6,934 nt of DNA from a bacterium (GCA_021813595.1 JAKAKF010000169.1:1-6934), one strand, 5' to 3'. Shown: positions 1 through 6,767, counted from the stretch's first letter. Translations and numbers: made by a program. The notes: generated by a model not told the origin, from the sequence alone.

Positions 1-1610
1 CGACAAAGCACGTAGGACTTAATGTCGCGTCCGACCCGCTGATGACTCTTGCTATTACGGGCGTAAGAGGCGGTTTGGTTATAGTTACCGCCGACGACCC
101 CGGTATGCACAGTTCCCAAAATGAACAGGACAACAGGCTGTATGCCAAATTTGCAAAAATTCCTATGCTTGAACCTTCGGACAGCGGGGAATGTTTTAAC
201 TTTACTGCGGCGGCGTTTGAAATAAGCGAAAAATTCGATACCCCTGTTATCTTAAGAACAACTACGAGAATATCGCACTCCAGAAGCATAGTTTCAAGCC
301 CAGGTATTCCGGGCGGCGCAGGTATTTTTAAGCCCGACCGTTCCTATAAAAAAGATATAGAAAAATTCGTTATGGTACCGGTTTACGCAAGGAACAGGCA
401 TAAATCAGCCATAAAAAGACTCGGATATTTAGCCGATTTTTCAAATAATTCCGGCATAAATAAAATAGAATATAACAGCCTCGATTTCGGAATTATTACA
501 AGCGGAATTTCATATCAGTATGCTAAAGAAATCGCGCCTTATGCCTCTTTTTTAAAACTTTCTTTTTCTTACCCTGTCCCAGATATCCTGATTAAAGAAT
601 TCGTCGGGAATGTTAAAAAAGTCGTTATAATAGAAGAATTAGAGCCTTTCATTCAGAACGAAATTTCATCTATCGGCATAAATTTAAAAGGAAAAGAATA
701 CTTTTCGCGCGACGGCGAGCTTACGCCGGATTTAGTAGAACTCGGTTTAGCCGAAGCGGGATTTTTGACCGCCCCGGAAAGGCGTAGCCGCCATAAATAT
801 ATTAAACGTGTTTTCGACGACCCCGGAAATATTCTCGAAACCCTGCCGCCGAGACTGCCGGCATTATGCAGCGGATGCCCCCATACAGCGGTATTTTACG
901 CGCTTAAAAAATTAAAGGTTCCGGTCATGGGCGATATAGGATGCTATACTCTTGGAGCATTGCCGCCCCTTAGTGCCATGGATTCCTGCATATCTATGGG
1001 TCTGGCATTCGGAGCGGCCCAAGGGCTGTCCCTGACGAAATCTTCCTCCAAAAAAACAGCCGGAATAATGGGAGACTCGACTTTCTTCCATTCCGGCATT
1101 ACTTCTCTCATAGACGCTAAATATAATAATATTAGTTTTACAGCGATTATCTTAGACAATGCGACGACCGCGATGACCGGCGGACAAGACCACCCCGGAA
1201 CCGGTAAAAATTTATCTCTTAACCAATCCGTTTCAAGTAAAATAGATATAAAAAAAATTATCGAGGGCATGGGAATAAGCGAAATTTATACGATAGACCC
1301 GTACGATTATAATGAAACCTTTAAAGTTTTAAAAAAAGCGCTCGAATCGGAAAATTTAAACGTAGTTATCACAAATAGGCCGTGCGTCCTGTATCCACAA
1401 AAATTTGATTGTGGAAAAAAATTCAAAGTTCTTGAAGGATGCATGGGGTGCGATTTATGCATGCAGATAGGATGCCCTTCGATTTTAGCATCCCCCTCCT
1501 TAAGCCCTTCGGGCGATAAAAGGATTCCGTTTATAGATGCCTCGTGTATCGGCTGTTCGATATGCAAAGACATATGTATATTTAATTTTATCGGGGAAAT
1601 AAAAAAATAA
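1..1610 (+). CDS. iorA: Indolepyruvate:ferredoxin oxidoreductase, alpha subunit (5' end missing)
   Basis: Catalytic subunit of the cytoplasmic IorAB enzyme, which oxidatively decarboxylates aryl pyruvates to aryl acetyl-CoA, CO2 and reduced ferredoxin. The frame is open back to the window edge (first full codon at 3), and the 13 residues before the first ATG at 42 (TKHVGLNVASDPL) are typical IorA sequence, so 42 is internal and roughly 60-100 residues lie upstream. Numbering from that ATG, I see the conserved ADDPGMHSSQNEQD block (17-30), CSGCPH (276-281), the TPP-binding part with GDIGCYTLG (297-305), GDSTFFHSG (344-352) and DNATTAMTGGQDHPG (372-386), and a C-terminal ferredoxin domain with two [4Fe-4S] sets: C467, C470, C473, C478 and C502, C505, C508, C512. 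The last Cys is followed by Ile instead of the usual Pro. The gene lies 11 nt before iorB in the same operon. Its function as an Ior alpha subunit is secure; preference among Trp, Phe and Tyr derivatives cannot be read from sequence. Confidence 0.96.
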   Translation, partial: TKHVGLNVASDPLMTLAITGVRGGLVIVTADDPGMHSSQNEQDNRLYAKFAKIPMLEPSDSGECFNFTAAAFEISEKFDTPVILRTTTRISHSRSIVSSPGIPGGAGIFKPDRSYKKDIEKFVMVPVYARNRHKSAIKRLGYLADFSNNSGINKIEYNSLDFGIITSGISYQYAKEIAPYASFLKLSFSYPVPDILIKEFVGNVKKVVIIEELEPFIQNEISSIGINLKGKEYFSRDGELTPDLVELGLAEAGFLTAPERRSRHKYIKRVFDDPGNILETLPPRLPALCSGCPHTAVFYALKKLKVPVMGDIGCYTLGALPPLSAMDSCISMGLAFGAAQGLSLTKSSSKKTAGIMGDSTFFHSGITSLIDAKYNNISFTAIILDNATTAMTGGQDHPGTGKNLSLNQSVSSKIDIKKIIEGMGISEIYTIDPYDYNETFKVLKKALESENLNVVITNRPCVLYPQKFDCGKKFKVLEGCMGCDLCMQIGCPSILASPSLSPSGDKRIPFIDASCIGCSICKDICIFNFIGEIKK

Positions 1611-1621
1611 AAACAGGCAAT

Positions 1622-2287
1622 ATGGACGATCTAATTCAAAATATTTTAATATGCGGCATAGGAGGCCAAGGAGTGGTTCTTGCAGGTAAAATTATCAGCC
1701 TTGCCGCGTTTGAAAGCGGCAAGGATATTAAAACGTCGGAAGTGCACGGCATGTCCCAGAGAGGCGGCTCGGTATCGACTCATATCAGATACGGAAAGAA
1801 AATCTTTTCTCCGCTTATACCCGGAAACGAAGCAACGACGATTCTTTCTTTCGATATTTACGAGACCGCAAGATATATACGTTCTTTTGCAAATGAAAAA
1901 ACGATAATCATATCGTCGAATCATGGTAAAATTCCTCAGTGGACGCCTAAGAACAAAAATGATAAAATTGGAAACGGGGGCGAAACCGTAAATGAAAACG
2001 GAAGCGGGGTTATAGACGAGGACGCCGTTGCCGGCTTATTGCGGGCCAATTTTAAATCCCTGTATCTTATAGACGATAAACGGATAGCCGTAGATTTAGG
2101 AAATATAAAAGTTTCCAATATAATTTTAATAGGAATATTGTCGGGTTTTTCCGATATTAAAAAAGAAATATGGCTAGAAGCTATAGAAAAAAATATTCCC
2201 CGAAAAACGTTGGATTTAAATATTAACGCATTCTTAACCGGTAGAAACTACTACGAAAATCAAAATCATGAAAATAAAATATTTTGA
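1622..2287 (+). CDS. iorB: Indolepyruvate:ferredoxin oxidoreductase, beta subunit
   Basis: Small (gamma-type, POR/KOR family) partner of IorA, expected to help bind CoA and 2-oxoacid in the cytoplasmic complex. The N-terminus carries the family glycine motif CGIGGQG (residues 11-17) and the hallmark SEVHGMSQRGG (39-49). The C-terminal half (NIKVSNIILIGILSGF, 151-166) matches the usual helix that ends the family fold. At 221 aa it is longer than the roughly 190-200 aa usual for IorB. The excess looks concentrated in a hydrophilic Asn/Gly/Lys-rich stretch at about 108-129, plus a short polar tail. The ATG at 1622 puts the Rossmann-like strand (NILICGIGG) at the expected distance from the N-terminus. 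The upstream AGG (1615-1617) is only a weak ribosome site, and the gene starts 11 nt after iorA, so coupled translation is likely. Its 3' end overlaps the ligase gene by 20 nt. Confidence 0.95.
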   Translation: MDDLIQNILICGIGGQGVVLAGKIISLAAFESGKDIKTSEVHGMSQRGGSVSTHIRYGKKIFSPLIPGNEATTILSFDIYETARYIRSFANEKTIIISSNHGKIPQWTPKNKNDKIGNGGETVNENGSGVIDEDAVAGLLRANFKSLYLIDDKRIAVDLGNIKVSNIILIGILSGFSDIKKEIWLEAIEKNIPRKTLDLNINAFLTGRNYYENQNHENKIF

Positions 2288-3590
2288 AAAAAAGTTTGAA
2301 ACTATCGGCATTTCGGAGCTTAAAACTCTTCAAACCGAAAGACTTAAAAAAACTCTGAAACAGATTTTTGAGGCTGACGGTTTTTTAAAAAATAAGCTGG
2401 CCGAAGCCGGCGTAAAAAATCCGAAAGATATCGAAAAAATTAAAACCGCCCAAGATATCAGGAACTTCCCCTTTACCTCTAAAGCCGACCTGGTAAACAA
2501 CTATCCTTTCGGATTGCTTTCCAGTCCTTTAAGCGACATAATCCGAATTCACGCATCGTCGGGCACTACTGGAAAACCTATTATAGCCGCCTACACTAAA
2601 CGGGACGTAAAAATCTGGTCGGAACTTATGGCGAGGGTTTTTTGCGCTGCGGGCATAGGCAGAAGCGATATAGGACAGAACGCATACGGATACGGGCTTT
2701 TCACGGGCGGGTTAGGATTTCATTACGGGGCCGAAAAGCTTGGTATGACTATTATTCCTATGTCAACCGGTTTTACCGAAAGACAGTTGACTATGATGCA
2801 GGATATAGGCGCTACTGTTCTTTTTTGTACACCATCGTACGCCTTGTTTTTATCGGAGGAAATAAATAAAAATATACCGGACAGGTCTAATCTTAAATTA
2901 AAAAAGGGTATATTCGGGGCGGAACCATGGTCGAACGAACTTAGAAAAAAAATAGAAAAGTCTTTAAATATCGACGCTTACGACATTTACGGATTAAGCG
3001 AAATTATGGGACCGGGCGTGGCATTCGAATGCGCCTATAAAAACGGACTGCATATAAACGAAGATAATTTTCTTCCTGAAATAATAAATCCGAAAACGGG
3101 AGAAATCCTAAGGGAAGGCGAAACCGGGGAGCTGGTTATAACTAGCCTCAACAGGGAAGCTATGCCTCTTATAAGGTTCAGGACTAAAGACATTACGAAA
3201 CTTACCCGAGAGAAATGCCACTGCGGCAGGACATTCGTAAGAATGGATAAAATAAAAGGAAGAACCGACGATATGATAATCTTAAAAGGCGTAAACGTAT
3301 TCCCTTCGCAGATTGAATCGGTTCTTTTCAGGTATGAATATTTGGAACCGGTTTATTTAATCGAGCTATATACCGATAACCTTCTCGACAGAATAAACAT
3401 CGTCATAGAACCTAAAGAAGAAATTTTCAGAATGGGAGAAGGCAAAATCAGCGAAATAACAAACGAAATATCGCATAAAATATACGAGCTTATAGGAATA
3501 CGCGCCAAAATAACACCGGTGCCGCCTAGAACTTTGGAAAGAAGCCAGGGAAAGGCAAAAAGAATTAACGACCTCAGAAAGAAAATTTAG
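2268..3590 (+). CDS. paaK: Phenylacetate-CoA ligase (PaaK family, AMP-forming)
   Basis: Cytoplasmic adenylate-forming enzyme that activates phenylacetate, or a related aryl acetate, with ATP and CoA to give aryl acetyl-CoA, AMP and PPi. The 440 aa match the usual PaaK length. Motifs in order are the phosphate-binding loop SSGTTGKP (97-104), GAEPWS (217-222), the adenylate-binding DIYGLSEIMGPG (239-250), RFRTKD (303-308), the CHCGR motif (317-321) common in this family, the hinge segment GRTDDMIILKGVNVFPSQIE (331-350) and a C-terminal SQGKAKR (426-432), whose Lys429 is the candidate catalytic lysine. The ATG at 2268 lies inside iorB, but ISELKTLQTERL (15-26) falls where family members have their N-terminal helix, so this start fits. 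I see no Shine-Dalgarno sequence, which suggests coupling to iorB. The iorAB context supports aryl acetates as substrates. Another small aromatic or aliphatic acid cannot be excluded. Confidence 0.93.
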   Translation: MKIKYFEKKFETIGISELKTLQTERLKKTLKQIFEADGFLKNKLAEAGVKNPKDIEKIKTAQDIRNFPFTSKADLVNNYPFGLLSSPLSDIIRIHASSGTTGKPIIAAYTKRDVKIWSELMARVFCAAGIGRSDIGQNAYGYGLFTGGLGFHYGAEKLGMTIIPMSTGFTERQLTMMQDIGATVLFCTPSYALFLSEEINKNIPDRSNLKLKKGIFGAEPWSNELRKKIEKSLNIDAYDIYGLSEIMGPGVAFECAYKNGLHINEDNFLPEIINPKTGEILREGETGELVITSLNREAMPLIRFRTKDITKLTREKCHCGRTFVRMDKIKGRTDDMIILKGVNVFPSQIESVLFRYEYLEPVYLIELYTDNLLDRINIVIEPKEEIFRMGEGKISEITNEISHKIYELIGIRAKITPVPPRTLERSQGKAKRINDLRKKI

Positions 3591-3670
3591 CAGCAGGCAG
3601 GAAAGTTTCGAAGAAACTTCACGAGTGCCGTCAGGCAAGAGAGTGAAGCGGTCATCCAGCCCTATTTAAG
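3591..3670. repeat. Convergent intergenic spacer with inverted repeats, possible dispersed-repeat remnant
   Basis: Gap of 80 bp between the ends of the ligase gene and the DUF116 gene. It contains a 7-bp stem (AAGTTTC 3603-3609, loop GAA, GAAACTT 3613-3619) and a 4-bp stem (TGCC 3626-3629, loop GTCA, GGCA 3634-3637). Neither is followed by a T-run on either strand, so a classic intrinsic terminator is not shown, although the first stem could still help end transcription. The segment at about 3622-3660 looks more G+C rich than its surroundings. Its wording (CGAGTGCCGTCAGGCAAGAG, then GTGAAGCGGTCATCCAG) resembles intergenic palindromic repeats of the CGAG...GAAGC..TC type that I recall from deltaproteobacterial and Nitrospira-like genomes. 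No second copy occurs in this window, so the repeat assignment is an inference. Confidence 0.35.
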
Positions 3671-4432
3671 TTAAGACCCGGCGGTAATCTTTTCTATAAG
3701 TTCGCTTAAAGCCGAAACGTCCACGAGAGTATCCCTGCATGGACCGTTGGGCCTGATGTTCGGAAGCCCGTAAACCGGAAGCGGAAAGCTGTCTATGACT
3801 CCCGAGCTTAAATCTCTTTCGCATGCCACGGCTATAACCGCTTTAGGCCTTTTTTCTTCCAGGACTCTTCTCGCAAGTGTGCCGCCGGTTGCCACGGCTA
3901 TAAATATTCCCTTTTTATCCGACAGTATCGCAAGCTCTTTTATATTGCACTTTCCGCAGTTAAGACAGTTATGAATATCGTCGGTAATTTTTGCCTTACA
4001 GTTATGGAGCTGTAAACAATGCGGAAGGAGAATTAATATCCTGTCTAAAGTTATCTTTTTATTTAAAGAAAAAAGAAGGAAATTATTTATATCTATAAAA
4101 GAACTCTGCATTTTATCCCTATTTATCCTGAATATAGACGTTATAAAAAAAGCCATCGGATATAGAATTTTTACTAGTATATATCTTGCGGGATAAATCA
4201 GGACGGATTTGCTTTTTTTATTTTGCTTTCCCGCAAGTCCGAGAAAAAAAATTAAAATAACCAATAATAAAACTGCGTCTAACAGCAAAAATATGTACAT
4301 AGGCAGGTCGGGGCTGAGTTTTTCCAAACCTCCGGATATAATCCAGAAAAGAAACGACGATACGGCCAAAATTACCAAAATAGACGCCGATATTATTTTT
4401 AAAAAATAAATATGCTCTTTTTTTAACGGCAT
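3671..4432 (-). CDS. DUF116 family membrane-anchored Cys-rich protein
   Basis: The function is unknown; the family assignment rests on the C-terminal half. The N-terminus has two strong hydrophobic helices (about 9-33 and 43-68) and a third, weaker one (about 84-101), so the protein is probably anchored in the inner membrane with a soluble C-terminal domain. That domain carries DUF116 hallmarks: ILLPHCLQ (134-141), a cysteine cluster C139, C145, C156, C159, C162, then ATGGTLARR (181-189), VACERDLSSGV (202-212) with C204, and YGLPNIRPNGPC (221-232) with C232. Seven cysteines, including C-x2-C-x2-C, suggest a metal or Fe-S site, but this is an inference. The ATG at 4432 overlaps the end of fmt by 10 nt and follows a GGTGA ribosome site (4436-4440), so it is coupled to fmt. 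DUF116 next to fmt and def is an order I recall from Geobacter-like genomes, where rsmB often follows; here the next gene is convergent, so rsmB is absent at this spot. Confidence 0.85.
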   Translation of the reverse strand: MPLKKEHIYFLKIISASILVILAVSSFLFWIISGGLEKLSPDLPMYIFLLLDAVLLLVILIFFLGLAGKQNKKSKSVLIYPARYILVKILYPMAFFITSIFRINRDKMQSSFIDINNFLLFSLNKKITLDRILILLPHCLQLHNCKAKITDDIHNCLNCGKCNIKELAILSDKKGIFIAVATGGTLARRVLEEKRPKAVIAVACERDLSSGVIDSFPLPVYGLPNIRPNGPCRDTLVDVSALSELIEKITAGS

Positions 4433-5523
4433 TCTTCACCCTGTTTTAACCTGAATCCGTTAATGAAATCGACGTGATTCATAACATTTTTCCCTTCAGG
4501 CTTAAGTTTTAACAACTGGATATAAATTCCTTTCTTAACGGTCGAAACGAATAATCCGGTTTTATCAGCTTTTATTATAACCCCGGCAGGAATATCCGGC
4601 ATAACTCCCTGCAGCGGCGCGGCCGGAAAATAATCCGCATAATCGCAATAATCGAATATTTGGCGTTCCGCGGCATTATCGAAGCATTTTTCTTTTGTTT
4701 TATTATAGCCGTAATTTTCACCTGCAATTAATCTCGCTTCGATGATTTTAACATTTTTATTCCTAAAAACGAAAAATGCCCCTCCGGCTTCCGTAAACGC
4801 TCTCGTCTTGGCATAAATTTCCAGCGGGTCGTCCGAGAAAAAATCCGTTTTTAATTCGTCCTGCCCTATTAATCCCGTTAAAGAAAAAGAACCGGAATAT
4901 GCCGTATCCTGCCTTAATCCGCATTGAGAAATATTTATTCTCAGCTTAAAAACCGTCTTGATAACTTCCGCCAGTAAAAGAGCGCCCGATAAAGACAGTT
5001 TTTTATATATGGCAGGAAAATATTCGTCTTTATCTATGCAGGTTTTTTGCTGGGCTATTATAGGTCCGGTATCGACGCCTTCATCTAAAGCCATTATCGA
5101 AACCCCGCTGAATTTCATTCTTTTTAATATGGCGTAATGTATCGGGCTTGGACCCCTCAGGTCCGGCAGGAGCGAAGGATGAAGATTTAAAATACCGTAT
5201 TTTGGAATATTTAATATCTCCGGCGGAAGAATTAAGCCGAAAGCTACAACGATAATTAAATCCAGATCCAGCGATTTTAAAAAATTTATCTCTTCGATAT
5301 TATTTTTTAAACTTTTTGGAGTTCTGACGCTTATTCCCAGTTCAGCCGCCGATTTATCTACGGGAGATAAAGCAAATTCTTTTTTTTTATTATTCCAGAC
5401 GGGGGGTTTAGTATAAACCGATTTTAAGTTTATAACGTTTAAATTTTCCAATTCCGCAATATGAGACAAGGATTCCGACGCTATTTCCGGAGTCCCCATA
5501 AATACGGCATTCAAAGAAGGCAT
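4423..5523 (-). CDS. fmt: Methionyl-tRNA formyltransferase, enlarged
   Basis: Cytoplasmic enzyme that transfers the formyl group of 10-formyltetrahydrofolate to Met-tRNA(fMet) before translation initiation. The N-terminal Rossmann domain shows AVFMGTPEIA (6-15), VYTKPP (36-41) and the folate/catalytic segment NLHPSLLPDLRGPSP (113-127). Asn113, His115 and Asp151 (in DEGVDTGP, 147-154) match the catalytic triad of the family. The C-terminal OB-like domain is recognisable from TRAF (240-243) and from KPEGKNVMNHVDFINGFRL (341-359). Two oddities: the usual NPWPGA-type motif reads TEAGGA here (244-249), and about 40 extra residues (about 267-308, with C280 and C293) sit inside the domain, giving 366 aa against the usual 310-330. 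The ATG at 5523 puts the first beta strand at the normal distance; no clear Shine-Dalgarno sequence precedes it. It lies 37 nt after def and overlaps DUF116 by 10 nt. Confidence 0.95.
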   Translation of the reverse strand: MPSLNAVFMGTPEIASESLSHIAELENLNVINLKSVYTKPPVWNNKKKEFALSPVDKSAAELGISVRTPKSLKNNIEEINFLKSLDLDLIIVVAFGLILPPEILNIPKYGILNLHPSLLPDLRGPSPIHYAILKRMKFSGVSIMALDEGVDTGPIIAQQKTCIDKDEYFPAIYKKLSLSGALLLAEVIKTVFKLRINISQCGLRQDTAYSGSFSLTGLIGQDELKTDFFSDDPLEIYAKTRAFTEAGGAFFVFRNKNVKIIEARLIAGENYGYNKTKEKCFDNAAERQIFDYCDYADYFPAAPLQGVMPDIPAGVIIKADKTGLFVSTVKKGIYIQLLKLKPEGKNVMNHVDFINGFRLKQGEECR

Positions 5524-5560
5524 AGTATAGGGTATAAAGGATATTAAGTTAAGTTAATTT

Positions 5561-6142
5561 TTAAGAAGTATAATCAGGCTCTTTTTCATGCTTTGCTGAT
5601 TTCTTTTTCTTAAGCGAGGCGTTATATAAAGACCGTTTTAAAGGGGAAACTTTATCTATAAACAAAATTCCGTCAAGATGGTCTATCTCATGCTGAAAAG
5701 CGACCGACAGCAAATCTTTCGCCGGGACTACAAACTCCCTGCCTGAAATATCGAGGGCTTTAACCTTTATTTCCCAAGCCCTTTCGATGTCCGCATTAAA
5801 TTTTGGTATCGACAGGCAGCCTTCTTCGTAAGATGTCTTTCCTTCTTTAAAAATTATTTCGGGATTGACGGCTATTATTAAGTCTTTATTCGCCGTAAGT
5901 ATATCCGTTTCATTAAGAGAAAGCGGCTTATTCTTGTCCGATTTCCTGCTGACGTCTAAAACAATTATGCGCTTATCTATTCCTGTCTGGGTCGCCGCAA
6001 GCCCGATGCCGTCGGCATTATACATAGTATAAACAAGGTCTTTAATCAAAGGAATATTGCCGGCGATTTCGTCTGGCTTCAAGGGGCGCGCCTTCGTCCT
6101 TAGTTTCGGGTCGGGATACTCTAATATTTTAAGAAATTGCAT
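5561..6142 (-). CDS. def: Peptide deformylase
   Basis: Cytoplasmic metalloenzyme (Fe2+ or Zn2+) that removes the N-formyl group from new polypeptides, acting downstream of Fmt. All three family motifs are intact: GIGLAATQ (45-52), EGCLS (107-111) and QHEIDH (150-155). This gives metal ligands Cys109, His151 and His155 with Glu152 as catalytic base and Gln52 in the active site. The N-terminus (FLKILEYPDPKLR, 3-15) is typical, which supports the ATG at 6142, although no good Shine-Dalgarno sequence lies ahead of it. At 193 aa it is slightly longer than common 165-175 aa forms because of a polar segment at about 65-85 and a Lys-rich tail (about 178-193). The gene starts 16 nt after the exported-protein gene and ends 37 nt before fmt, so the set is probably one transcript. 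The def-fmt pairing is widespread in bacteria. Confidence 0.97.
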   Translation of the reverse strand: MQFLKILEYPDPKLRTKARPLKPDEIAGNIPLIKDLVYTMYNADGIGLAATQTGIDKRIIVLDVSRKSDKNKPLSLNETDILTANKDLIIAVNPEIIFKEGKTSYEEGCLSIPKFNADIERAWEIKVKALDISGREFVVPAKDLLSVAFQHEIDHLDGILFIDKVSPLKRSLYNASLKKKKSAKHEKEPDYTS

Positions 6143-6158
6143 CGCAGTGCTAATTAAA

Positions 6159-6695
6159 TTAATTACCGCTACTTATTTTATTAAAATTAAAATTCTTTTG
6201 ATAAATAACTAATCCGTGCAGGGTTAACGGAAGATTATATAAGTGTTCCGTTGCCGCATTAGGCAATTCATGTTTGACGGGCTGGGGAGGAACCTTTAAC
6301 GCGGCAAAACCTGCGGGAATATTCTTTCTTTTTACTCTCAGAAGCGGACCGTGCTTTAAAGGCTGAGGTATATTGCTTTGCGGAGTTATTTTAAACATCC
6401 CGTTGATTTTTTTAGAATCAAACCATATGCCTTTATTCCAAAAATAATAAGTGCGATTATAATAATAATAAACTTTTTGATTTTTTTTATTGACGTATGC
6501 TCTCAGGTTTTTGGACATTTTAAGCATTATGAATTTATTGTTTTCTGTATAATATTTATTGGCTTTCGCGGCTGTTTCGGAATGAGAAAATCCGGGAACT
6601 ATTAAAATAAAAAAAACCGCAAGAGCGGCAAACACTAAGCGTGTTAATATCGAATTTAAACGGTTCTTGTTGCGAGATACCGATTTTTTAGACAT
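6159..6695 (-). CDS. Small exported Tyr/Trp-rich protein of unknown function
   Basis: I do not recognise this protein. It is 178 aa with a basic N-terminus and one hydrophobic helix (about 19-35, LTRLVFAALAVFFILIVPGF region) followed by SHSETA, which looks like a signal peptide with cleavage near 36-39; an uncleaved membrane anchor is also possible. Residues about 67-93 are rich in aromatics (KVYYYYNRTYYFWNKGIWFD), a pattern seen in short beta-strand envelope modules of the Y-x-W-N-G-x-W-Y kind. The rest is basic and Pro-rich with no cysteines, so no enzyme motif can be named. The ATG at 6695 is supported by AAGAGG (6701-6706) five bases upstream and by a promoter further out. It is the first gene of the def-fmt-DUF116 run, 16 nt before def, so it is probably co-transcribed. 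That placement may reflect a shared promoter and not a shared function. Confidence 0.75.
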   Translation of the reverse strand: MSKKSVSRNKNRLNSILTRLVFAALAVFFILIVPGFSHSETAAKANKYYTENNKFIMLKMSKNLRAYVNKKNQKVYYYYNRTYYFWNKGIWFDSKKINGMFKITPQSNIPQPLKHGPLLRVKRKNIPAGFAALKVPPQPVKHELPNAATEHLYNLPLTLHGLVIYQKNFNFNKISSGN

Positions 6696-6700
6696 AAATG

Positions 6701-6706
6701 CCTCTT
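6701..6706 (-). promoter_or_regulatory. Ribosome binding site of the exported-protein gene
   Basis: AAGAGG on the minus strand, five bases before the ATG at 6695. It supports this start and is the clearest Shine-Dalgarno sequence in the minus-strand operon. Confidence 0.65.
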
Positions 6707-6739
6707 TTTTGATGTTTTTATAATTAAACCTTTTGTTTC

Positions 6740-6767
6740 ATTATACATTATTAATAATAAAAATCAA
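6740..6767 (-). promoter_or_regulatory. Sigma70-like promoter for the exported protein-def-fmt-DUF116 operon
   Basis: On the minus strand TTGATT (6767-6762) and a perfect TATAAT (6745-6740) are separated by 16 bp. Transcription would start near 6733, giving a leader of about 37 nt before the ATG at 6695. This is the only strong promoter-like pair I found ahead of the operon; the gaps before def and fmt (16 and 37 nt) hold none. Confidence 0.6.

Noticed and set aside
42..44. ATG at 42 as the true start of iorA
   Set aside because: The codons before it encode conserved IorA residues (TKHVGLNVASDPL) and the frame stays open to the window edge, so the gene begins upstream.
944..1270. Minus-strand open frame of 108 codons inside iorA
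   Set aside because: It lies opposite the conserved TPP-binding motifs of IorA and its translation resembles no protein; it is a shadow of the real gene.
1646..1924. Open frames on both strands inside iorB
   Set aside because: They overlap the hallmark IorB motifs in the correct frame and show no ribosome site or family pattern.
3603..3619. Hairpin as an intrinsic terminator for the ligase operon
   Set aside because: The stem is only 7 bp, mostly A/T, with no T-run on either strand; kept only as part of the intergenic repeat-like feature.
3366..3638. Minus-strand open frame of 90 codons crossing the end of the ligase gene
   Set aside because: It is mostly antisense to the conserved ligase C-terminus and its Ser/Phe/Tyr-rich translation has no recognisable motif.
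5544..5557. Tandem TTAAG units, with a similar pair at 3666-3675
   Set aside because: Two or three copies of a 5-bp AT-rich unit near stop codons are expected by chance in this base composition.
6378..6605. Plus-strand open frame of 75 codons opposite the exported-protein gene
   Set aside because: The minus-strand frame has a ribosome site, promoter and signal peptide; the plus-strand frame has none and is antisense to the aromatic block.
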